From: Burkholderiales bacterium
GTDB lineage: Bacteria; Pseudomonadota; Gammaproteobacteria; Burkholderiales; Burkholderiaceae_C
Direction: 5' to 3'
Length of the DNA: 64,000 bases
NCBI GenBank assembly: GCA_021414305.1
Contig: JAIOOS010000015.1
Location: forward strand, 496,001-560,000
Under the pieces are notes generated by a model. It had not been told where the DNA came from, searched no databases, and saw only the letters and a program-made list of their open reading frames with translations. Numbering within the stretch: position 1 is the first letter of the stretch; each line of letters opens with the position of its first letter. The position numbers and the translations under genes were made by a program. This document shows positions 9,015-17,626 of the stretch, piece by piece.

Positions 9015-9140
9015 ACGCCAAGGAGGGCGCTCGGCTGGCGACCGTGGGTCGGCACGGACGTGTACTGGTCGCGACGGCTCGATACCTCCTGGCCGCCAAG
9101 ACGAAGAGCGTCGCCGCGGCGGTGTGACAATCGCTTCCGC

Positions 9141-10172
9141 ATGACGCTTCCTGGCTTGCTGATCCTGCTGGTGCTCGGGTGCGCGGCCACTTGGGCGCTG
9201 ACGTCGTCGGTGCGGCGTTACGCGTTGCACTCTGACCTGGTCGACCGGCCCAACGAACGCAGCTCGCACACCGTGCCGACGCCGCGCGGCGGCGGCATCG
9301 CGATCGTCGTCTCGTACCTCGCCCTGGTGGCGGTGTTCGCGTTCCGCGAGCCCGGCGCCGAACGCCTCGCGGCGGCCCTCCTCGGCGGCGGCGGACTGGT
9401 CGCCCTGCTCGGCTTCATCGACGATCGAAGACCGCTGCCGGCCCGCTGGCGCTTCGCCGGCCACTTGCTCGCGGCCGCCTGGGTGATCGCCTGGTTCGGG
9501 CCGCTCCCGCCGGCGCCCATCTTCGGTCCGGTGATCGATCTCGGTCCGGGCGCCTACTTCGTTTCCGGGCTCTACCTGGTCTGGTCGATCAACCAGTTCA
9601 ACTTCATGGACGGGATCGACGGCATCGCCAGCCTCGAGGCCATCGCGGTCGCCCTCGGCGGCGCGTTCCTCTGGTGGCTGACGCAACCGCAAGGAGGCTG
9701 GCAGCTAGCAGTGGCCTTTGCGGCCTGCGTGGCGGGCTTTCTCGTCTGGAACTTCCCGAAGGCCCGCATCTTCATGGGCGACGCGGGCAGCGGCTTCCTC
9801 GGCTACGTCGTCGCCACGCTCGCCCTCTGGAGCTGCAGCACCCTGCCGCACCTGTTCTGGAGCTGGATCATCCTCGGCGGCGCCTTCATGGTCGATTCGA
9901 CCGTTACCCTGGTGCGCCGGGTCGCTCTCGGCGAGCGCTTCAACCAAGCCCATCGCAGCCACGCCTACCAATACGCTGCACGCCGCTACGGCTCGCATCC
10001 TTTCGTCTCGATCGCATTCTTCGCCGTGACCGCGCTGTGGCTCCTTCCGTTGGCGACGCTGGTCGCCCTGGGTCGCTTGGACGGCGCCTGGGGGGTGGTC
10101 ATCGCATACACGCCGCTGATGATTCTGGCCTTCCATTACAAGGCCGGAAACCGGGCCGCGCAGGAGATCTGA
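9141..10172 (+). CDS. WecA/WbpL-family undecaprenyl-phosphate sugar-1-phosphate transferase
   Basis: A 343-residue polytopic membrane protein of the polyprenyl-phosphate N-acetylhexosamine-1-phosphate transferase family (MraY/WecA). Diagnostic blocks are HTVPTPRGGGIA near residue 47, GFIDDRR near residue 92, NQFNFMDGIDGIA near residue 153 with the catalytic aspartates, and FMGDAGSGFLG near residue 210. It should start the glycan by loading a sugar phosphate, probably an N-acetylated 6-deoxyhexosamine or GlcNAc, onto undecaprenyl phosphate at the inner membrane. The pairing with the WbpM gene four bases downstream is the same as in Pseudomonas B-band clusters. Confidence 0.9.
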   Translation: MTLPGLLILLVLGCAATWALTSSVRRYALHSDLVDRPNERSSHTVPTPRGGGIAIVVSYLALVAVFAFREPGAERLAAALLGGGGLVALLGFIDDRRPLPARWRFAGHLLAAAWVIAWFGPLPPAPIFGPVIDLGPGAYFVSGLYLVWSINQFNFMDGIDGIASLEAIAVALGGAFLWWLTQPQGGWQLAVAFAACVAGFLVWNFPKARIFMGDAGSGFLGYVVATLALWSCSTLPHLFWSWIILGGAFMVDSTVTLVRRVALGERFNQAHRSHAYQYAARRYGSHPFVSIAFFAVTALWLLPLATLVALGRLDGAWGVVIAYTPLMILAFHYKAGNRAAQEI

Positions 10173-10176
10173 CCGC

Positions 10177-12102
10177 ATGTCGATCGATCCGTCCTCTCCG
10201 ATCAGCAAATCGGCCTCTCGCCTGGCCGCGCTGTCACCCCAAGTCAAGGTCGCCATCATGATCGGCAGCGACGCGCTGCTGCTGCCCGCCGCGATGTTCG
10301 TCGCCATGGCGCTGCGCCTCGGCTCGCTCGAGACGGCGTTCGAGACGGCGCCATTCCTGCAAGCAGGGGTTGCCCTGCTCACCCTGCCGGCACTAGGCAT
10401 TGCCGGCCTGTACCGAACCGTCGTCCGCTACATCGACCTGCGCGTCCTCGTTGCCTCGAGCGCGGCGCTGGCAGCAGTGGTACTCGCCGTCAGCGCACTG
10501 GCGTGGGCGTTCGAAGTGCCCGCGCTGCCCCGCTCGGTGCTGCCGATCTTCTGGTTCATCGCCTTCGCCTATGTAGTGACGTCACGCTTTATCGCCCGCG
10601 CCCTTCTCCGTCGCGGCATGAAGCAGCCGGGCCGGCACCGCATGCGCACCGCCATCTACGGCGCCGGCGGCGCCGGCGCCCAGCTCGCCCAGGCGATGCA
10701 GATCAGCCCGGACCATTCGGCGGTCTGCTTCCTCGACGACCGCGCCGACCTGCAGCGCAAGATCGTCGCCGGTCTGCCCGTCTACCCGCCTTCCGAGCTC
10801 GACAACGCGATCGCCCGCCACGAGGTCGAGCAGATCGTCCTCGCCATTCCCTCGGCGAGCTCGTCGCAGAAGCGCCGGCTGATCGAGCGCGTCGAGACCG
10901 CGGGCCTGCCGGTCAAGATCCTGCCGGGCCTTTTCGACCTGGTGGACGGCAAGGCCGGCGTCGGCGACATTCGCGAGGTCAACGTCGCCGACCTTCTCGG
11001 CCGCGACCCGGTGCCTCCCGATCCAGCCCTGTTCTCCCGCAACATCGCCGGCAAGGTGGTCTTGGTCACCGGCGCCGGCGGCTCGATCGGCAGCGAGCTG
11101 TGCCGGCAGATCGCGACCCAGCGGCCGAGCAAGCTGGTGCTGCTCGACCACTCGGAGTTCGCGCTCTACACCATCGACCACGAGCTGCGCGAGAGCCACG
11201 CCGACGTGCCGCTCGCGCCTTGCCTAGGCTCGGCCAACGACGAAGGCCTGATGCGGGCGCTGCTGCGCACGCAGAAGGTTCAGACGATCTACCACGCCGC
11301 CGCCTACAAGCACGTGCCGCTGGTCGAATCGAACATGCAGCAAGGACTGCGCAACAACGTCTTCGGCTCGCTCACCGTCGCCCGACTCGCCCTCGAGACC
11401 GGCGCCGAGACCTGCGTGCTGATCTCCACCGACAAGGCGGTTCGTCCGACCAACGTGATGGGCGCCTCGAAGCGCGCCGCCGAGCTGGTCTTCCAGGCGG
11501 CGGCGCTGAGGAGCGGCGGCCGGACCGTGTTCTCGATGGTGCGCTTCGGCAACGTCCTGGGCTCCTCGGGATCGGTGGTGCCGCTGTTCAAGAAGCAGAT
11601 CGAGCAGGGCGGCCCGGTCACGATCACCCATCCCGACATCATTCGCTACTTCATGCTCATCCCCGAGGCAGCGCAGCTCGTGCTGCAGGCCGGGGCGATG
11701 GCGCGCGGCGGCGACGTGTTCGTGCTCGAGATGGGCGAGCCGGTGCGTATCGCCGAGCTGGCGCGTTCGATGATCCATCTCTCGGGCCTGAGCGAACGCA
11801 CCGCCGAAGACGCCGACGGCGACATCGCAATCGAGTACATCGGCCTGCGCGCCGGCGAGAAGCTGTACGAGGAGCTGCTGATCGGCGAGAGCGTGATCCC
11901 GAGCGGCCACCCACGGATCATGTGCGCGCGCGAGCGCCACGTGGAGCCGGCCCTGCTCGACAAGATGCTCGAGTCGCTGCGCGCCGCCTGCGACGCCAAC
12001 GATCCGCCGGCGATGCTCCGGCAACTGCGCAACCTCGTGCCCGAGTACCGCTCGGCCGACGAGGTGAATGCCGAGGCCTCGGCCTCGCTCGCGGCGCGCT
12101 AG
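10177..12102 (+). CDS. wbpM: WbpM/CapD-type UDP-GlcNAc 4,6-dehydratase, membrane-bound
   Basis: A full-length 641-residue protein. Four hydrophobic segments in residues 25-150 anchor it in the inner membrane. A first Rossmann unit (IYGAGGAGAQLA, about residue 161) is followed by the catalytic SDR domain with VTGAGGSIGSE (about residue 296) and STDKAVRPTNVMGASK, where an M-x3-K pair replaces Y-x3-K. Family members make UDP-4-keto-6-deoxy-GlcNAc, the precursor of UDP-QuiNAc, UDP-D-FucNAc and 4-amino sugars. It is the last gene of the + strand module and ends only seven bases from the end of a convergent gene carrying a truncated copy of its N-terminal half. Confidence 0.93.
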   Translation: MSIDPSSPISKSASRLAALSPQVKVAIMIGSDALLLPAAMFVAMALRLGSLETAFETAPFLQAGVALLTLPALGIAGLYRTVVRYIDLRVLVASSAALAAVVLAVSALAWAFEVPALPRSVLPIFWFIAFAYVVTSRFIARALLRRGMKQPGRHRMRTAIYGAGGAGAQLAQAMQISPDHSAVCFLDDRADLQRKIVAGLPVYPPSELDNAIARHEVEQIVLAIPSASSSQKRRLIERVETAGLPVKILPGLFDLVDGKAGVGDIREVNVADLLGRDPVPPDPALFSRNIAGKVVLVTGAGGSIGSELCRQIATQRPSKLVLLDHSEFALYTIDHELRESHADVPLAPCLGSANDEGLMRALLRTQKVQTIYHAAAYKHVPLVESNMQQGLRNNVFGSLTVARLALETGAETCVLISTDKAVRPTNVMGASKRAAELVFQAAALRSGGRTVFSMVRFGNVLGSSGSVVPLFKKQIEQGGPVTITHPDIIRYFMLIPEAAQLVLQAGAMARGGDVFVLEMGEPVRIAELARSMIHLSGLSERTAEDADGDIAIEYIGLRAGEKLYEELLIGESVIPSGHPRIMCARERHVEPALLDKMLESLRAACDANDPPAMLRQLRNLVPEYRSADEVNAEASASLAAR

Positions 12103-12109
12103 TCGGAGG

Positions 12110-13528
12110 TCAACTCACCGGCTGGGCGTGGGTCTCGTCCTTGCCCGGCACCGTCAGCACCGGCAGGCGCGACTGCCGCGCCATCTCCAGGGTGCGTTCG
12201 CGCAGCGCGTCGGGCGCGTCGGGCATGGCGATGATGACGTGGGTGGCGCCGGCCAGCACGTGCGGCTGCAGCAGGTCGGGCAAGGTCCCGCTCACGGTCA
12301 CGCCGCCGATGCGCAGGCCCTGCTTGGCCGGGTCGTCGTCGAGCAGGGCGAGCACGATCCAGCCGTCGCGGCGGTGGATGCCCGAGACCAGCCGCCGCCC
12401 CGCCTCGCCGGCGCCGAGCACGATCGCCCGCCGCGGCTCGCCGTCGGCGCCTTCGACCTGCGCTCGCGCCTGCTCGGCGATCAACCGGTAGATCATCCGC
12501 GAGAGGCTGAGGCCGACCATGCAGAACAGCGGATGCAGCAGCAGCACCGCCCGGGCCACGCCGGCGAGCTGCGCCAGCAGGATCGCGGTGGCAGAGGTCA
12601 GGCCGGCGAGCACGCAGGCGATGGCGATGCGGCGGAAGTCGTCGAAGCCGAAGAAGCGCCAGAGGCCGCGCGGCACACCGGTAAGCGCGAGGAACACGAG
12701 GTACACCGCGACCACGCCGAACGAGACGTAGTCGTCGTACCAGGGCCGGCCCGGCTGCCAGCGCTCGAAGCCGAGGCGGAACAGGTAGGTGACGTGCCAG
12801 CAGACGAGGATGACCAGCCCGTCGGCGACGGTGGCGACGGCGCGGTTGCGCGGATGCACGGCCGACATGAGCTGATCGAGCCGGCTCCACAGCTTGCTGT
12901 CGTTCATGAAGAGTCTCCTCGGGGAAGGAAGGGTCGGGGCGAAGACCGTGCGCAGGGTCAGCCCCAGGACGCGCAGGTCGGTGCCCATCGTCGGGTTGTC
13001 GACGTAGTCGAGCGCGTACTGCAGCTTGGCCGGCAGCACCACCTCGATGTATTCGCGCTCTGGGTCGGCGGCCGCGGCGAGCAGCTCGCCTTCGTCGCGG
13101 TAGCGGACCGAGGCGAAGTCGGTGATGCCCGGGCGCACGCTCAGGAGGCGCTCGCGCCACTCGGGCGGGTAGTGCTCGACGAAGCGCGGCACCTCGGGCC
13201 GCGGGCCTACCAGGCTCATCGTGCCGCGCAGCACATCGATGAGCTGCGCCAGCTCGTCGAGCTTGAAGCGGCGCAGCCACGCGCCGACCGCGGTCACGCG
13301 GCTGTCGCCAGCGGCGGTGACCTGCGGGCCGTTCGCCGCGGCGGCCGTAGCCATGGTCCTGAACTTGAAGATCCGAAACGGCCGGCCATGCCGCCCCACC
13401 CGTTCCTGGCGGAAGAAGACCGGCCCCGGCGACTCCAGCTTGATCGCCGCGGCGATGACGAGGAACAGCGGCAGCAGCAGGAGCAGGCCCAGCGCCGCCG
13501 CAACGACGTCGAGCAGTCGTTTGCCCAT
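12110..13528 (-). CDS. PglC-like phosphoglycosyltransferase fused to WbpM/PglF N-terminal half
   Basis: A 472-residue chimera. Residues 1-205 are a small monotopic bacterial sugar transferase: one membrane helix in the first 30 residues, ESPGPVFFRQERVG, KFRTM, and DELAQLIDVLRGTMSLVGPRPEVP, the signature of PglC/WcaJ. After a short linker (APTLPSPRR), residues 208-472 form four membrane segments and a Rossmann unit with [11 protein letters not shown], as in the N-terminal half of WbpM/PglF, but the protein ends where the dehydratase domain should begin. WbaP-type enzymes have the opposite order. An ATG at 12907 with GAGGAG seven bases upstream (12915-12920) could restart translation of the second half. 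The transferase half looks functional; the second half cannot be a dehydratase. Confidence 0.82.
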   Translation of the reverse strand: MGKRLLDVVAAALGLLLLLPLFLVIAAAIKLESPGPVFFRQERVGRHGRPFRIFKFRTMATAAAANGPQVTAAGDSRVTAVGAWLRRFKLDELAQLIDVLRGTMSLVGPRPEVPRFVEHYPPEWRERLLSVRPGITDFASVRYRDEGELLAAAADPEREYIEVVLPAKLQYALDYVDNPTMGTDLRVLGLTLRTVFAPTLPSPRRLFMNDSKLWSRLDQLMSAVHPRNRAVATVADGLVILVCWHVTYLFRLGFERWQPGRPWYDDYVSFGVVAVYLVFLALTGVPRGLWRFFGFDDFRRIAIACVLAGLTSATAILLAQLAGVARAVLLLHPLFCMVGLSLSRMIYRLIAEQARAQVEGADGEPRRAIVLGAGEAGRRLVSGIHRRDGWIVLALLDDDPAKQGLRIGGVTVSGTLPDLLQPHVLAGATHVIIAMPDAPDALRERTLEMARQSRLPVLTVPGKDETHAQPVS

Positions 13529-13543
13529 GCCTCGGCGGCGGCC

Positions 13544-14710
13544 TCAGCCGCAGAGCGCCGCGCCGGCGGCCGCGGCGACCCGGGCCACGTCGGCCTCGCT
13601 CAGGCTCGTGTAGATCGGCAGGCTGACCAGCCCCTCGAACGCGTGCTGGCTGTGCGGAAACTGGGCCGCGGCCAGGCCGTAGCGGTCGCGCCAATAGGGC
13701 TGCAGGTGCAGCGGGATGTAATGCACCGAGCAGCCGATGCCGGCTGCGAACAGCGCCTCGATGAAGGCATCGCGCGACAGCGACGCATCGTCGGCCAAGC
13801 GCACCGCGTACAGGTGCCAGGAGTGCAGGTCGCCCGCGGGCGGCCCGGGCGGCAGCAACAGCGGCAAGCCGGCCAGGGCGTGCGCATAGCTCTCGGCGAT
13901 CGCCTGGCGCTTCTGCTGAAACTCCTCGGCGCGCCTGAGCTGGTGGATGCCGATCGCCGCCGCGATGTCGGTCAGGTTGTACTTGAACCCGGGCGCGACG
14001 ATCTCGTAGTACCAGCTCGGCACTGTCGCGGTGAAGCGATCGAAGGCGTCGCGGCTCATGCCGTGCAGGCGCATCGTCTTCATCCGCTTGACGAGCTTCT
14101 CGTCGTGGCTCACGACCATGCCGCCTTCGCCGGTGGTGATGGTCTTGTTGGCGTAGAAGCTGAACACGGTCGCGTCCGAGCCGAGCGTGCCGACGAGCTT
14201 GCCGCCGCAGGTCGCCGGCAGCGCGTGCGCTGCATCCTCGACCACGCCCAGGCCGTGGCGGCGCGCGATCTCGAGAATCGCAACCATGTCGGCGGCGAGG
14301 CCGCCGTAGTGCACCGGGATGATCGCCTTCGTCTTCGGCCCGATCGCGCTCTCGATGGCGTTCGGGTCGATGCACAGCGTCTTCGGATCGATGTCGACCA
14401 GCTTCACGTCGGCGCCGAGGTAGCGCACCACCTCGGCGGTGGCGGTGAAGGTGTGGGTGGTGGTGATGACCTCGTCGCCCGGCCCGATGCCCAGCGCCTC
14501 GAGGGCGAGGTGCAGCCCGGCGGTCGCCGAGTTGACGGCGAGCGAGTGCAGCTTCGGATCGCCGAGGAAGGCGCTGAAGTCGTCTTCGAAGCGCTTGGCC
14601 TTGGGCCCGGTGGTCAGCCAGCCGGAACGCAGCGTGTCGACCACCTCGGCGATCTCGGCGTCGCCGATCTCGGGACGGGCAAAGGGCAGGAAGGGGCGGA
14701 CGTCGGACAT
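13544..14710 (-). CDS. DegT/DnrJ/EryC1/StrS-family PLP sugar aminotransferase
   Basis: A 388-residue pyridoxal-phosphate aminotransferase acting on NDP-4-keto-sugars. The PLP lysine lies in [15 protein letters not shown] near residue 187; [15 protein letters not shown] supplies the cofactor aspartate region. The N-terminus [17 protein letters not shown] and SGWLTTGPK are typical of PglE-like enzymes that make UDP-4-amino-4,6-dideoxy-GlcNAc. Its substrate would come from a WbpM/PglF dehydratase; the copy next to it is truncated, so the intact WbpM ending at 12102 is the obvious supplier. Gaps to neighbours are 3 and 15 bases, consistent with one operon. Confidence 0.9.
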   Translation of the reverse strand: MSDVRPFLPFARPEIGDAEIAEVVDTLRSGWLTTGPKAKRFEDDFSAFLGDPKLHSLAVNSATAGLHLALEALGIGPGDEVITTTHTFTATAEVVRYLGADVKLVDIDPKTLCIDPNAIESAIGPKTKAIIPVHYGGLAADMVAILEIARRHGLGVVEDAAHALPATCGGKLVGTLGSDATVFSFYANKTITTGEGGMVVSHDEKLVKRMKTMRLHGMSRDAFDRFTATVPSWYYEIVAPGFKYNLTDIAAAIGIHQLRRAEEFQQKRQAIAESYAHALAGLPLLLPPGPPAGDLHSWHLYAVRLADDASLSRDAFIEALFAAGIGCSVHYIPLHLQPYWRDRYGLAAAQFPHSQHAFEGLVSLPIYTSLSEADVARVAAAAGAALCG

Positions 14711-14713
14711 GGA

Positions 14714-15436
14714 TCAGGCGGGCCTGCCGAGCCAGCAAAGAAGGTGCGTGCGCAACGGCGGCAAGGCGTTGCACAGAGTGTAGAGGCCGGGGTGAACGCG
14801 GCAGACCGCGCGGGCGATCGGCGGCGCCAGCGTCACCCGCCGGTGCTCAACGCCGGCCTCGGGGAAGAGGGCGCGGATGCGGCTCAGCGGCACGCCGCGA
14901 ACGTCCGCGTTGCGCGGGTTGTCGAAGGTGAAGTCGTACCAGAGCACCCCGCCGCCGGGCTTGACCGCGCGCCATATTGCGGCCGCTAGCCGCTCCTGGA
15001 AGGCGTTGTCGAGCAGCGATGAGAACACGGTCGAGACCAGCACGATGTCGACGCTCGCCGCGGCCAGCGGTTCGGCGCTGGCGTCCCCGCAGCGCAGCCG
15101 CAGCGCCTCGGGCAGGCGCGCCCGCGCGGCCGCGTGGCGCTCGGGCAGGAGTTCGATGCCTTCGAGATGCTCGGGCAGGAAGCCGAGCTGCAGCAGTTCG
15201 AGCAGGTTGCCGCCGCCGCCGCTGCCGACCTCGAGCACGCTGAGCGTCGCCAGGTCGTCGAAGCCGCGCTGCGCGAACAGGCGAAGCATCGCCCGCTGCC
15301 GCTCCTGCATCGCCATCAGCGCCGCCGGATTGGTGAGGCGATAACGATCGTCGGCGCGCGCGCGGCGAGCGTAGCGGTCGCGCACCGCGTCGGTCTCGGC
15401 GGCGGTCGCCTCGGGGCGCTGCGGGGCTTCGCTCAT
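14714..15436 (-). CDS. Class I SAM-dependent methyltransferase
   Basis: A 240-residue methyltransferase. Motif I is LEVGSGGGGNLLEL at about residues 68-81, followed by an acidic residue in GIELLPERHAAAR, and a post-I LRCGDASAEPLAAASVDIVL block; VKPGGGVLWYDFTFDNPRN is the usual later strand. The substrate is unknown but the location suggests glycan methylation or end-capping. The ATG at 15436 overlaps the stop of the upstream glycosyltransferase (ATGA). The N-terminal 60 residues contain a charged RDRYARRARADDRY stretch. Confidence 0.82.
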   Translation of the reverse strand: MSEAPQRPEATAAETDAVRDRYARRARADDRYRLTNPAALMAMQERQRAMLRLFAQRGFDDLATLSVLEVGSGGGGNLLELLQLGFLPEHLEGIELLPERHAAARARLPEALRLRCGDASAEPLAAASVDIVLVSTVFSSLLDNAFQERLAAAIWRAVKPGGGVLWYDFTFDNPRNADVRGVPLSRIRALFPEAGVEHRRVTLAPPIARAVCRVHPGLYTLCNALPPLRTHLLCWLGRPA

Positions 15437-16461
15437 CGGCTCAGCTTCGCAAAGCGCTCGCGGCCGCGGCCGTGCAGCAGCGCATCGAAGGCGCCGAGGA
15501 TCGTGCCGATGCCGTAGGCGACGTGATAGGCGACGATCACCGCCGGCACGCGCAGCGCCACCGCGGCCGCCTGCGGCGCGGCGAGGAGCACCGCCGCGCT
15601 CATCGCGCCGACGGCGGCGGCATAGGCCGCCAGCAAGGCAGCCAGCGGCCATACCCCGAGCCCGACGACGGCGCCGAGCCCGAACAGCGCCAGCGCCGCG
15701 ACGAACAACGCCGGCACCAGGTGCCGCACCCGCGCCGGCTGCCCGTGCTTCCTCATCACGAACGGCTTCCAGTAGCCGTATTGCAGGTACTGGCGAAACA
15801 CCTGGCCGAGCGTCGCCCGCGGCCGGTAGCTGCTGCGGATGCGCGAGGCCTGCCAGATCCGCCCGCCGCCCTTGACGATGCGCAGGTTGTGCTCGTCGTC
15901 CTGGTTGCGCACCAGGCTTTCGTCGAAGCCGCCGAAGCGCTCGAAGCTCCTGCGCGGCCAGGCGCCGAGGTAGACGGTGTCGGCCCAGCCGTCGTAGTCG
16001 AGCCGGCGCGAGAGCGCGCCGCCGGCCACCCAGCGCGACTGGAAGGTCGCCGCCGCCGCCGCCTGGGTGGCGCCGCCGGCCGGATCGGCGACCGCGCGCC
16101 ACGGTCCGCCGACGTTGTCGGCGGCGGTGGCGTGCAGGGCCGCGAGGCACTCGGCCACGTAGTCGGGCGCGTACTCGGTGTGCACGTCCATGCGCACCAC
16201 GACCTCGCCGCTCGAAGCGCCGAGGGCACGGTTGAGCCCGGCGGACACGATGCGCTCGGGGTTGTCGACGAACGACAGGCGCGGATCGCGCGCCGCGAGC
16301 TCGGCCAGCGCCTCGCGCGTGCCGTCGTCGCTCATCCCGTCGGCGACGACGATCTCGAGCGTCCAGTCCTCGGGCAAGGCCTGCGCCAGCACGCTGTCGG
16401 CGAAGGCGCCGAGATGGCGCCGCTCGTTGCGGCAGGGAACGATGATGCTGACCCGCGGCAT
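15433..16461 (-). CDS. Glycosyltransferase family 2, membrane-associated
   Basis: A 342-residue GT-A inverting glycosyltransferase. The N-terminal domain reads MPRVSIIVPCRNERRHLGAF with a VADGMSDDGT block and a VVVRMDVHTEY metal-binding acidic motif, and VRNQDDEHNLRI supplies the ED-type catalytic region. Residues 240 to 325 form three or four hydrophobic segments, so the enzyme is membrane-anchored at its C-terminus. This architecture is common in succinoglycan ExoA-like transferases. The gene lies in the - strand glycan operon, seven bases after the preceding gene and overlapping the methyltransferase gene by four. Confidence 0.87.
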   Translation of the reverse strand: MPRVSIIVPCRNERRHLGAFADSVLAQALPEDWTLEIVVADGMSDDGTREALAELAARDPRLSFVDNPERIVSAGLNRALGASSGEVVVRMDVHTEYAPDYVAECLAALHATAADNVGGPWRAVADPAGGATQAAAAATFQSRWVAGGALSRRLDYDGWADTVYLGAWPRRSFERFGGFDESLVRNQDDEHNLRIVKGGGRIWQASRIRSSYRPRATLGQVFRQYLQYGYWKPFVMRKHGQPARVRHLVPALFVAALALFGLGAVVGLGVWPLAALLAAYAAAVGAMSAAVLLAAPQAAAVALRVPAVIVAYHVAYGIGTILGAFDALLHGRGRERFAKLSR

Positions 16462-16468
16462 GGTGTCC

Positions 16469-17626
16469 TCAGTGCGCCGCCGCGGGCGTGCCGGCCGAGG
16501 TCGCCACCTCGTCGATCAGCGCTGCCCACGCGCCGACCTGGCGCGCGCGACTGAACACGGCGCGGTCGCGGGCGATCGCCGCCTCGGCCATGCGCACGCG
16601 CAAGGCAGGATCGCCGAGCAGGCGCAGCAGCGCCTCAGCCAGCGCGGCCACGTCTTCGGCGGGAACGACGATGCCCGTCTCCTCGCTCAGGATCTCGCGC
16701 GGCCCGGTCGGGCAGTCGAACGCGACCGCGGGCACGCCGAGCGCCTGCGCCTCGAGCAGCGCCAGCGGCATTCCCTCGTAGCGTGAAGAGAGCACGAACA
16801 CCGCGGCCTCGCGATAGAACGGCTCGATCCGGTCGGTGGGCGCGGTCCATTCGACGCTCGCTTCGATCGCCAGTGCCTTCGCTTGGGCCCGGAGCTCGCC
16901 GCCGAGCGGCCCGCCGCCGAGGATGCGAAGGCGCGCCTCCGGCATCCGCCGCACCACCTCCTGCCAGGCGCGCAGCAGCAGGTCGAAGCCCTTCTGCGCC
17001 TGCAGCCGGCCGACCGCGAGCGCGCGCGGCGCCGCCGGCAAAGCGGGCGCGTCGGCATGCAGCGACGAGGTGTTGAGGATCACCCGCGTGTTGCGGTTGA
17101 GGGCGGCGAACTTCGGCCGGTCGGCCTCGCTCAGGCTGACCACCGCGGCCACCTGCGGATAGAGCCGGGCGCGCAGCCGCTGCCAGAGTGCCGAGCGGGC
17201 GCCGAAGTGGTTGTGGTCGCAGCAGATGCTGCGCGCGCGCGCGGCCTTCTTCCAGATCAGCACCGAGCAGGCCGTGACGAGGCCGTTGAGGACGATCGCG
17301 TCGGCGCCCGCCTCGTCGATCACCCGGCCGAGAGCGCGGCCCGCGCGGCGGCGCTCGCCCAGGATCGCGAGCCTCTTGCCGAGGCCGGAACGCGATTCGC
17401 CGGCCGGCCGCGGTGCCTCCCCCGAGAGCACGCGAACGCGCGCGTCGACCGGATAGACGAGCCGCTCGCGCGGCGTGTCGACGCTGCCGAGCGTCACCTG
17501 CAGCCCGCGCCCGAGCAGCGCATCGGCAAGCTCGCAGACGAAGCGCTCGACGCCACCGGCCAGCGCCAGGTTCTCACACAGCAGCAGCACATGGGTCGGC
17601 CGCCGGGTCGCGGCGCTGGCGTTCAC
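16469..17626 (-). CDS. Glycosyltransferase family 4
   Basis: A 385-residue GT-B glycosyltransferase. The start is a GTG at 17626 overlapping the stop of the upstream gene in a GTGA arrangement. LLCENLALAGGVERFVCEL is the N-terminal glycine-rich block; RALAVGRLQAQKGFDLLLRAW opens the C-terminal domain; SSRYEGMPLALLEAQALGVP holds the EX7E donor-binding motif. These are classic GT4 features. The sugar donor cannot be assigned. It is flanked by a methyltransferase-like gene and a GT2 gene in the same operon. Confidence 0.87.
   Translation of the reverse strand: MNASAATRRPTHVLLLCENLALAGGVERFVCELADALLGRGLQVTLGSVDTPRERLVYPVDARVRVLSGEAPRPAGESRSGLGKRLAILGERRRAGRALGRVIDEAGADAIVLNGLVTACSVLIWKKAARARSICCDHNHFGARSALWQRLRARLYPQVAAVVSLSEADRPKFAALNRNTRVILNTSSLHADAPALPAAPRALAVGRLQAQKGFDLLLRAWQEVVRRMPEARLRILGGGPLGGELRAQAKALAIEASVEWTAPTDRIEPFYREAAVFVLSSRYEGMPLALLEAQALGVPAVAFDCPTGPREILSEETGIVVPAEDVAALAEALLRLLGDPALRVRMAEAAIARDRAVFSRARQVGAWAALIDEVATSAGTPAAAH

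Noticed and set aside
9015..9140. A small gene between the epimerase and the WecA/WbpL-type transferase
   Set aside because: Frames here are short, arginine-rich and without motifs or a convincing start; they look like spacer.
12068..14989. A 973-residue + strand frame across the sugar transferase and aminotransferase genes
   Set aside because: It is the mirror of the real - strand genes, with no recognisable domain; the - strand frames have clear catalytic motifs.
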